Of a stretch of 64,000 nt of DNA, positions 43,259 through 53,754 are shown piece by piece. The translations under genes and the position numbers were made by a program. Below the pieces are notes generated by a model. The model was not told the origin of the DNA. It saw only the letters and a list, made by a program, of their open reading frames with translations, and did not search any database. Origin of the DNA: Alcanivorax profundi (GTDB lineage Bacteria; Pseudomonadota; Gammaproteobacteria; Pseudomonadales; Alcanivoracaceae); NCBI RefSeq assembly GCF_003597125.1, contig NZ_QYYA01000001.1, positions 310,001 through 374,000 on the forward strand, written 5' to 3'. How positions within the stretch are numbered: position 1 is the first letter of the stretch; each line of letters starts with the position of its first letter.

Positions 43259-44854
43259 CTAAAACGTGCCCGGGGTGAGGACGGTGTCTTTCGGGTTGTC
43301 CACGCTGTCGGGGAAATCGCGCATGAAGTGCAGGCCGCGGCTTTCCTTTCGGGACATGGCAGAGCGGATGATCAGCTCTGCGATAACCACCAGATTGCGC
43401 AGTTCCAGCAGGTCGTTGCTGATGTGGTAGTTGCTGTAGTACTCCCCGATTTCTTTCTTCAGCAATTCCGCACGGTGCAATGCCCGCTCCAGGCGCTTTT
43501 CGGTACGCACAATCCCCACGTAATCCCACATGAACCGGCGCAGCTCGTCCCAGTTATGGCTGATGACTACGTCTTCGTCGGAATCGGTTACCTGTGATTC
43601 ATCCCATTCGGCGTCGTCGCGGGGTTCGGGTAGCTCGGCGAGATGCCGGGCGATGTTGTCGGCTGCTGCCTTGCCGTAGACAAAGCATTCCAGTAGCGAG
43701 TTACTGGCCATGCGGTTGGCGCCGTGCAGGCCGGTAAAGCTGGTTTCGCCGATGGCATAGAGCCCTGGCACGTCGGTTTCGCCATGTTCGTTGATGACCA
43801 CGCCGCCGCAGGTGTAATGGGCGGCGGGGACCACCGGGATAGGGTCACGGGTGATGTCCAGGCCCAGTTGCAGGCACTTGGCGTAGACCGTGGGAAAATG
43901 TTCGATAATGAAGTCGGCGGGTTTGTGGCTGATGTCCAGGTACAGGCAGTCAGCCCCCAGGCGTTTCATTTCATGGTCAATGGCCCGGGCGACCACATCT
44001 CGGGGGGCCAGTTCACCGCGTTCATCGAAGCGGTGCATAAAGCGTTCGCCATTGGGCAGCAGTAAATGGCCACCTTCCCCGCGGATCGCTTCGGTGATCA
44101 GGAAGCTTTTGGCTTTGGGGTGATAAAGACAGGTGGGATGAAACTGCATGAACTCCATGTTGGCCACACGGCAGCCCGCACGCCAGGCCATGGCAATACC
44201 ATCCCCTGTCGCCACATCCGGATTGGAGGTGTACAGGTACACCTTGGAGGCGCCGCCGGTAGCCAGCACAACAGAGCGCGCCAGCACCACATCGGTTTCA
44301 CCGGTGCGGATATTGTGGATGTAGGCCCCGCAGCAGCGTCGCTGGCCGTGATGTTCCTGAAGGATCAAGTCCACCGCCACGCGATGTTCAAACAGGGTGA
44401 CGTTCTGTTTCTGCTTTACCTGGCCGATCAGGGTGCTGGAAATGGCCTTGCCGGTGGCGTCAGCTGCATGAATGATGCGGCGGTGACTGTGGCCCCCTTC
44501 ACGGGTCAGGTGGTAAGGCAGCGTGCCATCGTCTCCCCCTTCAAAGCGGGTGAAATCCACGCCCAGATCAATCAGCCAGCGAATCGCGTCTGGCCCGTTT
44601 TCCACGGTGAAGCGCACGGCTTCATCCCGGCACAGGCCCGCTCCGGCCACATGGGTGTCGGCCACATGGCTTTCCAGTGAGTCCTGCTGATCCAGCACGG
44701 CTGCGACCCCGCCCTGGGCGTAGTAGGTGCTGGCGCTGGTGAGCTCTCCCTTGGAGAGCAGGGCAACCTGACACTCATCGGGCAAACGCAGTGCCGTGGT
44801 CAGCCCGGCGGCGCCGGAGCCAATGATGAGTACATCGTGTCGGTAGGTGGCCAT
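43259..44854 (-). CDS. nadB: L-aspartate oxidase
   Basis: A 531-residue flavoprotein of the succinate dehydrogenase/fumarate reductase fold: FAD motif [15 protein letters not shown], substrate loop [20 protein letters not shown] and the C-terminal helical domain. It oxidises aspartate to iminoaspartate in NAD synthesis. Convergent with ygfX and upstream of the sigma-E operon, as in Pseudomonas. Confidence 0.97.
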   Translation of the reverse strand: MATYRHDVLIIGSGAAGLTTALRLPDECQVALLSKGELTSASTYYAQGGVAAVLDQQDSLESHVADTHVAGAGLCRDEAVRFTVENGPDAIRWLIDLGVDFTRFEGGDDGTLPYHLTREGGHSHRRIIHAADATGKAISSTLIGQVKQKQNVTLFEHRVAVDLILQEHHGQRRCCGAYIHNIRTGETDVVLARSVVLATGGASKVYLYTSNPDVATGDGIAMAWRAGCRVANMEFMQFHPTCLYHPKAKSFLITEAIRGEGGHLLLPNGERFMHRFDERGELAPRDVVARAIDHEMKRLGADCLYLDISHKPADFIIEHFPTVYAKCLQLGLDITRDPIPVVPAAHYTCGGVVINEHGETDVPGLYAIGETSFTGLHGANRMASNSLLECFVYGKAAADNIARHLAELPEPRDDAEWDESQVTDSDEDVVISHNWDELRRFMWDYVGIVRTEKRLERALHRAELLKKEIGEYYSNYHISNDLLELRNLVVIAELIIRSAMSRKESRGLHFMRDFPDSVDNPKDTVLTPGTF

Positions 44855-45054
44855 GAACCGATCCTGTCTGTGGCGTGAACGGCGCCAGTATAGCGGTGAT
44901 TTCCGCTCCGGCTAAATGATCAAAAGTGGTCTATCCCCCAAATGGGGTATGCGGCGTTGTGACAGTGTTGTTAATTTCCCGTGAAAGCGTTGTCGCGGCA
45001 TCACCGGGGGGTAGGTGGCGGACTCAACACTATCAGTATTCTTTGGGGACATTC

Positions 45055-46338
45055 ATGAAACGGCACGGTAAAGGTCTGCTTGTCGGAGCGTTAGTCAGTG
45101 CGTTGCTCGGTGGTTGTGCGTCAGCCAATTACTACACGGAGCAGGGCACCCCAATCACCCAGGACACGGTTGCGTTGTTCAATACCAACCCCAAAAACCC
45201 GATCATTCCATACAGTAAGGGAAAAGCCACATTTAACGCCTTCTCATGGGCGAGCGAGGACATGCAGCAGCGTATCGAGGCCAAGCCCGAGTCGAGTGGC
45301 ACGGATGAGCTGAATATCGCGGCAACGCATTGGCTGCATGAAGGCGAGATGCCGCCGCTGGATATCACGATCACTCGCCACCGGCCGGGTTTCGGTGGCG
45401 AAGGTCTTGTAAAAGCAGGAACGTTGCTGGTAACCACCTTTGCCAGCGTATTCTCCCTGGGGATTTTGCCGGGCGTCATTCCCGATAAATGGGACACGAC
45501 TATCGAAATGCGCTCGGGGGACGAGCTTGTCTACAGTGCAAATGCGCATTATCGAGGCACGGTTTTCATGAGCTGGATCCCCTACGGCAAGATTCGTGGC
45601 AATCAGGCAGTGGTTGATGCGGCCTGGTATGCCTCGTTCTTTTCGCATGAGGAAAAGCTGGCGGCCCGTGTTTATGATGAGCAGCCGTTGTATGACCGGC
45701 TGAAAAAGTCGACGGATGTGGACACCCTGGTTGCGGCGTTGGATGACCCGAAGCTTAAATTCTATCGCCCGTTGGTGTCTCAGCATTTGGCCGCCGTACT
45801 GGCAGGCCAGAAGCGACAGGATCGCCTGGTGGCTTATGGTGAGATCGTTGATCAGCATCCGGAGTTTGTAGCGGATATCCAGGGTAATGATCGGTTGCTG
45901 TTCATTGGCCCCTCCGGGCAACGAGTGATGGATGTGCTCAAGCAGACGTATCGCAAGCGCTCCGCCCCAGAGGTGGTGGCGAGCATCCAGGCCGCAGGTA
46001 AGCCCTACGCGCGGTTCTCTGCAGAGCAGGCGAGCTGGCTAACCGTTGAAGGTTTGCCGGCAGATGTGGTGGCGGCCATGATCGAAGTGAGTGAGCCCAG
46101 GGTGGTGGGGCTGGAATCAGACGTGCAACCGGGAATGTCGCTGGCGTCGGTAACCCCTGATCCCGAGCCGGTGCAAGCTACCGGACTCGAGGCGACGGCG
46201 ACCGAATGCAGCAAGGCCTATGCCGCCAAGAAAGTATGTGAAAACATGCCAGGGGATCCTTTCGGTTTGCTGATGCGTGGGTGTATGGCCCAGGTCAAGA
46301 AGAAGTTCGGGGGCATGGGGTGCTCCATTCCGTTCTAA
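45055..46338 (+). CDS. Lipoprotein of unknown function
   Basis: A 427-residue protein with a lipoprotein signal (MKRHGKGLLVGALVSALLGGC, Cys21). The mature chain contains a short hydrophobic stretch (TTFASVFSLGILPGVIP), a mixed helical middle and a C-terminal segment with four cysteines (TECSKAY, KVCENM, RGCMAQ, MGCSIPF) that could form two disulphides. No known domain is recognised. It stands alone before the sigma-E operon. The 200-base region before it shows no other gene. Confidence 0.65.
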   Translation: MKRHGKGLLVGALVSALLGGCASANYYTEQGTPITQDTVALFNTNPKNPIIPYSKGKATFNAFSWASEDMQQRIEAKPESSGTDELNIAATHWLHEGEMPPLDITITRHRPGFGGEGLVKAGTLLVTTFASVFSLGILPGVIPDKWDTTIEMRSGDELVYSANAHYRGTVFMSWIPYGKIRGNQAVVDAAWYASFFSHEEKLAARVYDEQPLYDRLKKSTDVDTLVAALDDPKLKFYRPLVSQHLAAVLAGQKRQDRLVAYGEIVDQHPEFVADIQGNDRLLFIGPSGQRVMDVLKQTYRKRSAPEVVASIQAAGKPYARFSAEQASWLTVEGLPADVVAAMIEVSEPRVVGLESDVQPGMSLASVTPDPEPVQATGLEATATECSKAYAAKKVCENMPGDPFGLLMRGCMAQVKKKFGGMGCSIPF

Positions 46339-46557
46339 ACCTCTCCTGGGCGGGAACTCTCTCGCCCCTTGCCTGTCCTAACCTTTCGCAGGCGCGGGTC
46401 AATTTTGCAAGCAATGTGAAAAGCGTGCTAAATCAACACCCTCCGCGCACTGGGGTGTGGCTGCCGCCCGAACTCCTGCTACAATAACGCGTTTACCGGG
46501 CTGGATGATTCCAGCCACTATCCGAGTTACGCATTTCGCAATGGATCCGGGGGATCG

Positions 46558-47142
46558 GTGTCAGACGAACAGTTGGTGAAAAAAGCCAAAACGGGTGATC
46601 AGAGGGCGTTTGAGGTGTTGGTGCGCAAGTATCAGCAGCGGATTTTTGCCCTGATCAATCGTTACGTCCGCGACCCGGATGAAGTACAGGATGTGGCGCA
46701 GGAAGCTTTTATCAAGGCCTGGCGGGCATTGCCACGCTTCCGTGGTGACAGTGCCTTCTATACGTGGTTATACCGTATTGCCGTCAATACCGCCAAAAAC
46801 CATCTGGTGGCCGCTGGTCGGCGCCCGCCTGGCTCGGATCTGGATGCTGCAGAGGCCGAGCAATATGCCGGGGCAGAAATGCTGCATGAAATTGGAACCC
46901 CGGAGTCTCATGTGTTGTCAGAAGAACTGGAGGCAGTGATCCACGCTGCGATTGAGGATCTGCCCCAGGAACTGAAGACTGCCGTCACCCTCCGTGAGTT
47001 TGAAGGACTCAGCTACGAGGACATTGCGGCGGTGATGGAGTGTCCGGTGGGTACGGTGAGATCCCGTATTTTCCGGGCTCGGGAAGCGATTGACGAAGCT
47101 GTAAGGCCCTTGCTGGGCTCACAGCGAGGCGATAAAGGGTGA
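46558..47142 (+). CDS. rpoE: Extracytoplasmic sigma factor RpoE/AlgU
   Basis: A 194-residue group 4 sigma factor: region 2 (VRKYQQRIFALINRYVRDPDEVQDVAQEAF) and region 4 (LSYEDIAAVMECPVGTVRSRIFRAREAI). It controls the envelope-stress response and is held by RseA. The start is GTG 46558. I find no clear sigma-E self-promoter (GAACTT-N16-TCTGA type); a TACAAT box at 46480 is a weak sigma-70 candidate. Confidence 0.96.
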   Translation: MSDEQLVKKAKTGDQRAFEVLVRKYQQRIFALINRYVRDPDEVQDVAQEAFIKAWRALPRFRGDSAFYTWLYRIAVNTAKNHLVAAGRRPPGSDLDAAEAEQYAGAEMLHEIGTPESHVLSEELEAVIHAAIEDLPQELKTAVTLREFEGLSYEDIAAVMECPVGTVRSRIFRAREAIDEAVRPLLGSQRGDKG

Positions 47143-47146
47143 GTCT

Positions 47147-47719
47147 ATGAACAGGGATTTGGAAACGCTGTCTGCCTTCCTTGACGGGGAGACCAGTGAG
47201 CTGGAAACCCGTCGGGTGATGCGAGACATCGATGATTCCGAACTGGAAACGCTGGCACGCTGGCAGCTTGCACGTGATGTGATGCACGGGCAGGCCAGTG
47301 CAGCCGTTCCTGCGGATTTTAATACGGCATTGTCGGCGGCGTTGACCGCCGAGGGTGCACCAGCTCGCCGTCCTGCCTGGATGAGTGGTATGGCGCGCTT
47401 TGCGGTGGCTGCCTCTGTGGCTGCGGCAACGGTGGTGGGCTGGCAAGCCTGGGAGACCGGGCAGGCGGGTAACACTGCTGCGGTGCCGGCATTGGCCGCT
47501 GCCCAGGATTCACGTCTGAACCGGCCGATGGGTGAGGCGGCACTGGTGTCGCAGAGCTTGCGTCCAGTGGCTACCCCCGCAACGGCGGTGCCTGCGGCCC
47601 AGCCCCGCGTTAACGACATGTTGCTGCGCCACAGTGACTTTGCTGCCCGTCATAGCGGCCAGGGGATGATGCCCTTTGCCCGTCTGGTCAGCATGGATGC
47701 ACGTCACGGGGCCAAATAA
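47147..47719 (+). CDS. rseA: Anti-sigma-E factor RseA (MucA)
   Basis: A 190-residue single-helix inner-membrane anti-sigma factor: cytoplasmic sigma-binding domain (TLSAFLDGETSELETRRVM), membrane helix (about 82-103) and periplasmic tail ending RHSGQGMMPFARLVS, the RseB-binding part. It begins four bases after rpoE. Confidence 0.93.
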   Translation: MNRDLETLSAFLDGETSELETRRVMRDIDDSELETLARWQLARDVMHGQASAAVPADFNTALSAALTAEGAPARRPAWMSGMARFAVAASVAAATVVGWQAWETGQAGNTAAVPALAAAQDSRLNRPMGEAALVSQSLRPVATPATAVPAAQPRVNDMLLRHSDFAARHSGQGMMPFARLVSMDARHGAK

Positions 47720-47722
47720 CGA

Positions 47723-48688
47723 ATGAAGCTTCGTGTTCTTGCGCTGTCCCTGACCCTCGTATCCCCCTTGCATGCGTTGGCCGAAGACGGGCCAGCGCAT
47801 GATCAGCTTCAGGCCATGTCCCAGGCTAACCGTTCCCTGAACTACACCGGTCGTTTCCTTTACCAGTTTGGTGCTGAAGTCAGCACCATGGAAATTCGTC
47901 ATGCGGTGCTGGATGGCAAGGAACATCAGCGACTCACCCACCTTGATGGTCGACTGGTCGAAGTGATCCGCCGGGGCGACGAAGTGGTCTGCCTGCATCC
48001 GGATCGTACTCTTACGCGGATCAGCCGCACCGAAACCGGCCCTTTGGCCCTGGCCCAGCGGTTGGCCGAAGATGTCCCTGCGCAATACAACATTCTGGTA
48101 GACGGTGACGGTCGTGTCGCGGGCCGGAATGCGACCCGCATGCGGGTGGCCCCCCTGGATACCCACCGTTATGGCTATCGCCTGTGGCTGGACCGCGACA
48201 GCCGCTTGTTGCTCAAGTCTGAAGTGGTCGATGGTAGTGGCGTGGCGCTGGAGCGGGTGGAATTTGTCAGTATCGAGCTGGCACCCGGCCTGACACATGC
48301 GGATTTTGCCCTGCCGGAAGTGATCAGCCAGAGCGATCTGAGCAGCCTGCCGCCGTCCCACGTAATGCAGAAACTGGCGCTGAGCGCAGAGTGGCTGCCG
48401 GCGGGATTTGAAACGACAGGACAAGATTGGCGCCATGCGGAAGATGACCGTGCGCCAGTCGCCGCACAGGGCTATTCCGATGGCCTGGCAGCGTTCACGG
48501 TGTTTGTGGAAGAAGTCAAAGACGGTTCGGTGGAAGAGGGCGTTAGCCGGGTTGGACCGACGGTGGCAGTCAGTCGTCGTCTTACCGCACCGAGCGGTGC
48601 GTATCTGGTGACGCTGGTGGGGGAAATCCCGCAAGCGACCGCCGAGCGGGTCATTCAGAGCGTCAGGGTGCAGGACGCAAGCCACTGA
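47723..48688 (+). CDS. rseB: Sigma-E regulatory protein RseB (MucB)
   Basis: A 321-residue periplasmic protein with a signal peptide (MKLRVLALSLTLVSPLHALA) and a MucB/RseB LolA-like domain (QANRSLNYTGRFLYQFG). It protects RseA from proteolysis and senses envelope lipids. It overlaps rseC by one base. Confidence 0.94.
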   Translation: MKLRVLALSLTLVSPLHALAEDGPAHDQLQAMSQANRSLNYTGRFLYQFGAEVSTMEIRHAVLDGKEHQRLTHLDGRLVEVIRRGDEVVCLHPDRTLTRISRTETGPLALAQRLAEDVPAQYNILVDGDGRVAGRNATRMRVAPLDTHRYGYRLWLDRDSRLLLKSEVVDGSGVALERVEFVSIELAPGLTHADFALPEVISQSDLSSLPPSHVMQKLALSAEWLPAGFETTGQDWRHAEDDRAPVAAQGYSDGLAAFTVFVEEVKDGSVEEGVSRVGPTVAVSRRLTAPSGAYLVTLVGEIPQATAERVIQSVRVQDASH

Positions 48689-49164
48689 TGCTTCACGAAC
48701 AGGGCGTTGTCGTGGCAGTGGAGCCCGGAGCGATCTGGGTGGAGACGGTGCGCGCGTCAACCTGCGGGGCCTGCAAAGCCAAGGCAGGCTGTGGCCACCA
48801 TCTGATTAATCAACAGCAGTCCGGTCAACGTGCCCGGCTGCGTGTCCCGGTCGATTCTGACCATTTCCAAAACGGTGATACCGTAACCCTGGCGTTGCCT
48901 GAAGGGGCGTTAATGCGCGGTGCCCTGTGGGTCTACGGGCTTCCACTGTTGCTGCTGTTTGCAGGGGCGCTGGTGGGCTCGGCTTTGCCGGTGACCGCCG
49001 TGGATGCTTCCGCTCTTTTAGGCGTCACCGGTCTGTTGGCCGGTTTCGCCATCAATCGTGTCATCAGCCGTCGAAATGGCCATAATCAGGCTTACCAACC
49101 CCGCGTGACAGGGTCAGGGGACGACCACTGTCAGGCGGTGGAGATTCATCCTGCGAAAAAATAA
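48688..49164 (+). CDS. rseC: RseC (MucC)
   Basis: A 158-residue protein with two helices and the RseC cysteine motif CGACKAKAGCGHH near the N-terminus. RseC modulates sigma-E activity and in other operons assists SoxR reduction. It lies within the unbroken rpoE-rseABC-mucD transcript. Confidence 0.93.
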   Translation: MLHEQGVVVAVEPGAIWVETVRASTCGACKAKAGCGHHLINQQQSGQRARLRVPVDSDHFQNGDTVTLALPEGALMRGALWVYGLPLLLLFAGALVGSALPVTAVDASALLGVTGLLAGFAINRVISRRNGHNQAYQPRVTGSGDDHCQAVEIHPAKK

Positions 49165-49174
49165 GGAGAACGTC

Positions 49175-50602
49175 ATGAGCCGATTTTTCCAGCTTGCCGG
49201 GCTGGTACTGGTAGTGTTTGCCACCTTGCTGACGGCGTGTTCCGAATCTGAGAAACCTTCTGCTGAGCCACTGGTTACCGGACTGCCGGATTTTACCCTG
49301 TTGGTGGAAAAGGAAGGTCCGGCGGTGGTGAATATCAGTACAGTGACCCATCGCGATGCCAATTCCATGCGAGAGCAAATGGAGCAGATCCCCGAGCTGT
49401 TTCGTCGCTTCTTCGATCAGTTTGGCGGGGGCGAGATGCCCTCTATTCCCGAAGAACAGGAGGCCCGCTCCCTGGGGTCAGGCTTCATTATTTCTGCCGA
49501 TGGCTACGTGCTGACCAATAACCATGTGGTAGCGGATGCCGATGAAATCATGGTGCGCTTGCAGGATCGCCGCGAATTGCCGGCCGAACTGATTGGCGCG
49601 GATGTGCAGAGTGACATCGCCTTGCTCAAGGTCGACGGGGCAGATCTGCCAGTGGCAGATATCGGTTCTTCTGCCGAGTTGAAGGTAGGGGAGTGGGTGC
49701 TGGCCATCGGAGCCCCCTTTGGTTTTGACAGCAGTGTGACTGCCGGGATTGTCAGCGCCAAGGGGCGCAGCCTGCCCAGCGACAGTTATGTCCCGTTTAT
49801 CCAGACCGATGTTGCCATCAACCCGGGCAACAGCGGCGGTCCCCTGTTTAACCTGAAGGGCCAGGTAGTAGGGGTCAATTCCCAGATATTCAGCCGCTCT
49901 GGCGGTTACATGGGGGTGAGCTTTGCCATTCCCATTGATATGGCCATGGATGTCGTTGCCCAGCTGAAGGATCACGGCAAGGTCAGCCGTGGATGGTTGG
50001 GAGTACTGATTCAGGAAGTCGACCGGGATCTGGCTGAATCGTTCGGTCTCAAGCAGCCCCGTGGCGCACTGGTGTCCCAGGTGCTCAAGGATTCCCCGGC
50101 CGAAGCGGCAGGCATTCAGGCCGGCGATATCATCACCGAATTTAACGGCGAAGCTATTTACCGTTCCTCTGAGTTGCCCCGTTGGGTTGGGCTGGTGAAA
50201 CCGGAAACAGATGCTGATGTCACCGTGATCCGCGATGGCGAGGAGAAGGCGTTGACGGTCACCATAGGTTTGTTGCCGGATGACCCGGAAATGGCCCTGC
50301 AGGGCGGCGTGGGTAAATCCGATGAGGGCAGTGCCCTGGGTTTGAAAGTCCGTGCGGCAAGCCCGGCCGAGCTGAGCCGACTGGAACTGAAGGCAGGGGT
50401 CATCGTCACTGCTGTGGAGGAGGGGCCAGCCCGCAAGGCGGGGATCGCCGTGGGCGATATTCTCGTGACCCTCAACAATGTGCCCATGGACAGCCCGGAA
50501 GCCTTTGCACAGGCCGTGGCTGAGCTGCCGGAAACCGGCACCGTGGCGGCGCTGGTGAACCGGGAGGGCAACCCCCGATTCCTGCCCCTGAAGTTACAAT
50601 AG
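49175..50602 (+). CDS. mucD: MucD/DegP-like serine protease, predicted lipoprotein
   Basis: A 475-residue periplasmic protease with the catalytic triad His117, Asp147 and Ser220 (NPGNSGGP) and two PDZ domains (about 280-370 and 385-470). MucD degrades misfolded envelope proteins and dampens sigma-E. Unlike P. aeruginosa MucD, the signal here ends in a lipobox, ATLLTAC (Cys22, then Ser), so it should be lipid-anchored in the outer membrane. Confidence 0.93.
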   Translation: MSRFFQLAGLVLVVFATLLTACSESEKPSAEPLVTGLPDFTLLVEKEGPAVVNISTVTHRDANSMREQMEQIPELFRRFFDQFGGGEMPSIPEEQEARSLGSGFIISADGYVLTNNHVVADADEIMVRLQDRRELPAELIGADVQSDIALLKVDGADLPVADIGSSAELKVGEWVLAIGAPFGFDSSVTAGIVSAKGRSLPSDSYVPFIQTDVAINPGNSGGPLFNLKGQVVGVNSQIFSRSGGYMGVSFAIPIDMAMDVVAQLKDHGKVSRGWLGVLIQEVDRDLAESFGLKQPRGALVSQVLKDSPAEAAGIQAGDIITEFNGEAIYRSSELPRWVGLVKPETDADVTVIRDGEEKALTVTIGLLPDDPEMALQGGVGKSDEGSALGLKVRAASPAELSRLELKAGVIVTAVEEGPARKAGIAVGDILVTLNNVPMDSPEAFAQAVAELPETGTVAALVNREGNPRFLPLKLQ

Positions 50603-50623
50603 GGTCCACCGGCCGGGTTTTTG

Positions 50624-50645
50624 CGGCACACTCAGCGGTGTGCCG
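50624..50645 (+). terminator. Hairpin between mucD and lepA
   Basis: CGGCACAC-tcagcg-GTGTGCCG lies 22 bases after the mucD stop. No T-run follows, so it may be a processing or weak stop signal rather than a full terminator. It suggests that lepA has its own promoter as well. Confidence 0.5.
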
Positions 50646-50781
50646 TGCAACCAACCCCGGTTATCCGCTAGAATCGCGGCCCATTGTTTGCCGTTTTTGT
50701 TTTGGTGTCACCGCGCTCCGGTGACGATACGGTCCCGGACCCGCGGGCCGGCGCGGCAACGACTGATTGCTTACAGGCCCT

Positions 50782-52581
50782 ATGACTGACATCAAGAATA
50801 TTCGCAACTTCTCCATCATCGCCCACATCGATCATGGTAAATCCACGCTGGCGGACCGCTTTATCCAGGTCTGTGGCGGCCTCAGTGAGCGTGAGCTCAA
50901 AGAGCAGGTACTCGATTCCATGGAGCTGGAGCGTGAGCGTGGCATCACCATCAAGGCGCAGAGCGTGACGCTGCACTATACGGCCCGTGATGGCGAGACC
51001 TACCAGCTGAATTTCATTGATACCCCCGGACACGTGGACTTCTCCTACGAGGTGTCCCGCTCCCTGTCGGCCTGTGAAGGGGCGCTGCTGGTGGTGGACG
51101 CGGCCCAGGGCGTGGAAGCCCAGTCCGTCGCCAACTGCTATACCGCCATCGAGCAGGACCTGGAAGTGCTGCCGGTACTGAACAAGATCGATCTGCCGCA
51201 GGCCGAGCCGGAAGCGGTAATCAACGAGATCGAAGAAATCATCGGGCTGGACGCCATGGATGCCTGCCGGGTGTCCGCCAAGACCGGGGTGGGCATTGAT
51301 GACCTGCTGGAACAGTTGGTCGAGCGCATCCCGGCTCCTGAAGGTGAGCGTGACGGCGACTTGCAGGCGCTGATCATTGATTCCTGGTTCGATAACTATC
51401 TGGGTGTGATCTCGCTGGTGCGTGTGAAGCATGGCGTGCTCAAGAAAGGCGACAAGATTCTGGTGAAATCCACCGGTCAGACCCATGTGGTGGATCAGCT
51501 CGGCATCTTCACCCCCAAGCGTACCGAGACCAAACAGCTGGAAGCCGGTGAGGTGGGTTGGGTGAGTGGCAGTATCAAGGACATCCACGGTGCGCCGGTG
51601 GGCGATACCCTGACGCTGTCCAAGACGCCTGATGTTAAGGCCCTTCCCGGGTTCAAGAAGGTCAAGCCGCAGGTGTATGCGGGGATGTTCCCGGTGAGTG
51701 CGGATGACTATGAAGATTTCCGCGATGCCTTGGCCAAGCTGACCCTGAATGATGCGTCGCTGTTCTATGAACCAGAAACCTCCGATGCCCTTGGGTTTGG
51801 TTTCCGGGTCGGTTTCCTGGGCATGTTGCACATGGAAATCATCCAGGAGCGGCTGGAGCGGGAATACGATCTGGACCTGATTACCACGGCGCCGACGGTT
51901 GTCTATGAGCTGCTGCTGTCCAGTGATGAAGTTATCTATGTAGATAACCCTTCCAAGCTGCCGGAAGGCAACAAGATCGAAGAGTTCCGCGAGCCCATTG
52001 CCCGGGTGAACATCCTGGTGCCCCAGGAATTTGTGGGGAACGTGATTTCACTGTGTGTGGAACGTCGCGGTAGCCAGATCAACATGCAGTACCTGGGCAA
52101 GCAGGTGGCACTGACCTATGACATTCCCATGGCGGAAGTGGTGCTGGACTTCTTCGACCGCATCAAGTCGGTGAGCCGCGGCTTTGCTTCCATGGATTAT
52201 GCCTTTGAGCGTTTCGAAGCGACCAAACTGGTGCGGGTGGACGTGTTGATCAATGGTGACAAGGTGGATGCCCTGGCCATGATTTGCCATCTGGACCAGT
52301 CCGCCTACCGTGGCCGGGCCCTGTGCGAAAAGATGAAGGAGCTGGTGCCGCGGCAGATGTTTGATGTGGCCATTCAGGCGGCCATCGGCAGCAAGATCAT
52401 TGCACGCCAGACGGTAAAGGCCCTGCGCAAGAACGTGACTGCGAAATGTTATGGCGGTGACGTCTCCCGTAAGAAGAAGCTGCTGCAGAAGCAGAAAGAA
52501 GGCAAAAAGCGAATGAAGCAGGTGGGGAACGTGGAGATTCCCCAGGAAGCCTTCCTTGCCGTACTCAAGGTGGATGATTGA
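50782..52581 (+). CDS. lepA: Elongation factor 4 (LepA)
   Basis: A 599-residue translational GTPase: G1 [10 protein letters not shown]2 RGITIK, G3 DTPGHVDF, G4 NKIDLP, and the LepA-specific C-terminal domain ([28 protein letters not shown]). It acts on stalled or assembling ribosomes. ATG 50782 begins [11 protein letters not shown]. Confidence 0.98.
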   Translation: MTDIKNIRNFSIIAHIDHGKSTLADRFIQVCGGLSERELKEQVLDSMELERERGITIKAQSVTLHYTARDGETYQLNFIDTPGHVDFSYEVSRSLSACEGALLVVDAAQGVEAQSVANCYTAIEQDLEVLPVLNKIDLPQAEPEAVINEIEEIIGLDAMDACRVSAKTGVGIDDLLEQLVERIPAPEGERDGDLQALIIDSWFDNYLGVISLVRVKHGVLKKGDKILVKSTGQTHVVDQLGIFTPKRTETKQLEAGEVGWVSGSIKDIHGAPVGDTLTLSKTPDVKALPGFKKVKPQVYAGMFPVSADDYEDFRDALAKLTLNDASLFYEPETSDALGFGFRVGFLGMLHMEIIQERLEREYDLDLITTAPTVVYELLLSSDEVIYVDNPSKLPEGNKIEEFREPIARVNILVPQEFVGNVISLCVERRGSQINMQYLGKQVALTYDIPMAEVVLDFFDRIKSVSRGFASMDYAFERFEATKLVRVDVLINGDKVDALAMICHLDQSAYRGRALCEKMKELVPRQMFDVAIQAAIGSKIIARQTVKALRKNVTAKCYGGDVSRKKKLLQKQKEGKKRMKQVGNVEIPQEAFLAVLKVDD

Positions 52582-53372
52582 TGGATATCGATATTGGTTT
52601 CTGGCTGACCCTGGCCCTGGCCGTGACGCTGGTGGTGTGGGGTATCGACAGGCTGTTGAAACTGAAGGAGAAGGGCGGCCCGATCGGCAGTGCAGTTGAA
52701 ACCTCCAACTCGTTGATCTCGGTTTTCTTCGTGGTGCTGGTGATTCGCTCTTTCATCGTGGAGCCGTTTACTATTCCCTCGGAATCCATGATGCCGACAC
52801 TTCAGGTCAACGACTTTATTCTGGTGAACAAGTTTGCCTATGGTCTGAGATTGCCGGTCACCAACACCAAGATCATCGAGACTGGCAAGCCGAAGCGCGG
52901 CGATGTGATGGTTTTCAAATACCCTGAGAACCGCAATCAGAATTTCATCAAGCGGGTGGTGGGTCTGCCCGGGGATGTGGTGAAAATTCGCGATAACCGG
53001 GTCTTTATCAACGGGGAACTGGTGTCACAGACGCTGGTTCGGGAAGACGACAACGGTCGTTACTGGCAGGCGGAATACATCGAAAAGCTGGGTGAAGTGG
53101 ACCACATGATGTGGCACATGGGGCAGATCGCGCCGTTTACCGGCCGCAAGCAGCCGAACATCGATATCGAGGGCGAGTGGAATATTCCCGAGAAAGCCTA
53201 TTTTGTGATGGGCGACAATCGTGACAACAGTAAAGACAGCCGGGTTTGGGGTATAGTCCCTGAAGAGCTGGTGGTGGGGGAGGCCTTCCTGATCTGGATG
53301 CACTGGAAACCGATCTTCTCCCTGCCCAGCTTTTCTCGTAATGGTGCGATAGACAAGGTGGAGGCAAACTAA
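52581..53372 (+). CDS. lepB: Signal peptidase I
   Basis: A 263-residue membrane-bound type I signal peptidase. Catalytic Ser69 is in PSESMMPT and Lys124 in NFIKRVVGLPGD; the later GDNRDNSKDSR box is also present. Two N-terminal helices anchor it. ATG 52581 shares one base with the lepA stop. Confidence 0.97.
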   Translation: MDIDIGFWLTLALAVTLVVWGIDRLLKLKEKGGPIGSAVETSNSLISVFFVVLVIRSFIVEPFTIPSESMMPTLQVNDFILVNKFAYGLRLPVTNTKIIETGKPKRGDVMVFKYPENRNQNFIKRVVGLPGDVVKIRDNRVFINGELVSQTLVREDDNGRYWQAEYIEKLGEVDHMMWHMGQIAPFTGRKQPNIDIEGEWNIPEKAYFVMGDNRDNSKDSRVWGIVPEELVVGEAFLIWMHWKPIFSLPSFSRNGAIDKVEAN

Positions 53373-53373
53373 A

Positions 53374-53754
53374 ATGATGACAAAGCCCTCACGGCAGCAT
53401 GGGATCTCCCTGATCAGCTGGGCCGTAATTCTTCTGGTGGCTGTGATTCTGGGTACGGCGGCATTTCGAATGGTGCCCGCCTACATGGAAAATAACACCA
53501 TTGGTACGACCGTTCGCTCCTTGATGCAGGACAGCAAGACGGCTCTTATGTCGCCAAGGGAAGTCCGTGATGCGTTGAGCAAGCGCTTCACCATCAATCA
53601 GGTGAGCGTGATTAATGTTGATGATCTGGCTATTTCAAAAGAAAGTGGAATTCTGACGGTGTCTACGGACTATGAGGTGCGTGAGCCGCTGTTCTACAAC
53701 GTCAGTATTGTCATGACTTTTCAGGAAGACTTTACCAAAGACGTTCGCCAGTGA
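53374..53754 (+). CDS. DUF4845 protein
   Basis: A 126-residue protein with one N-terminal helix (ISLISWAVILLVAVILGTAAF) and a periplasmic part, of the DUF4845 family regularly encoded between lepB and rnc in Pseudomonas-like bacteria. Function unknown. It overlaps rnc by four bases. Confidence 0.88.
   Translation: MMTKPSRQHGISLISWAVILLVAVILGTAAFRMVPAYMENNTIGTTVRSLMQDSKTALMSPREVRDALSKRFTINQVSVINVDDLAISKESGILTVSTDYEVREPLFYNVSIVMTFQEDFTKDVRQ

Noticed and set aside
47510-48760. 416-codon open frame on the minus strand
   Set aside because: It covers rseB in antisense. The forward strand encodes a conserved operon with overlapping genes and ribosome sites.
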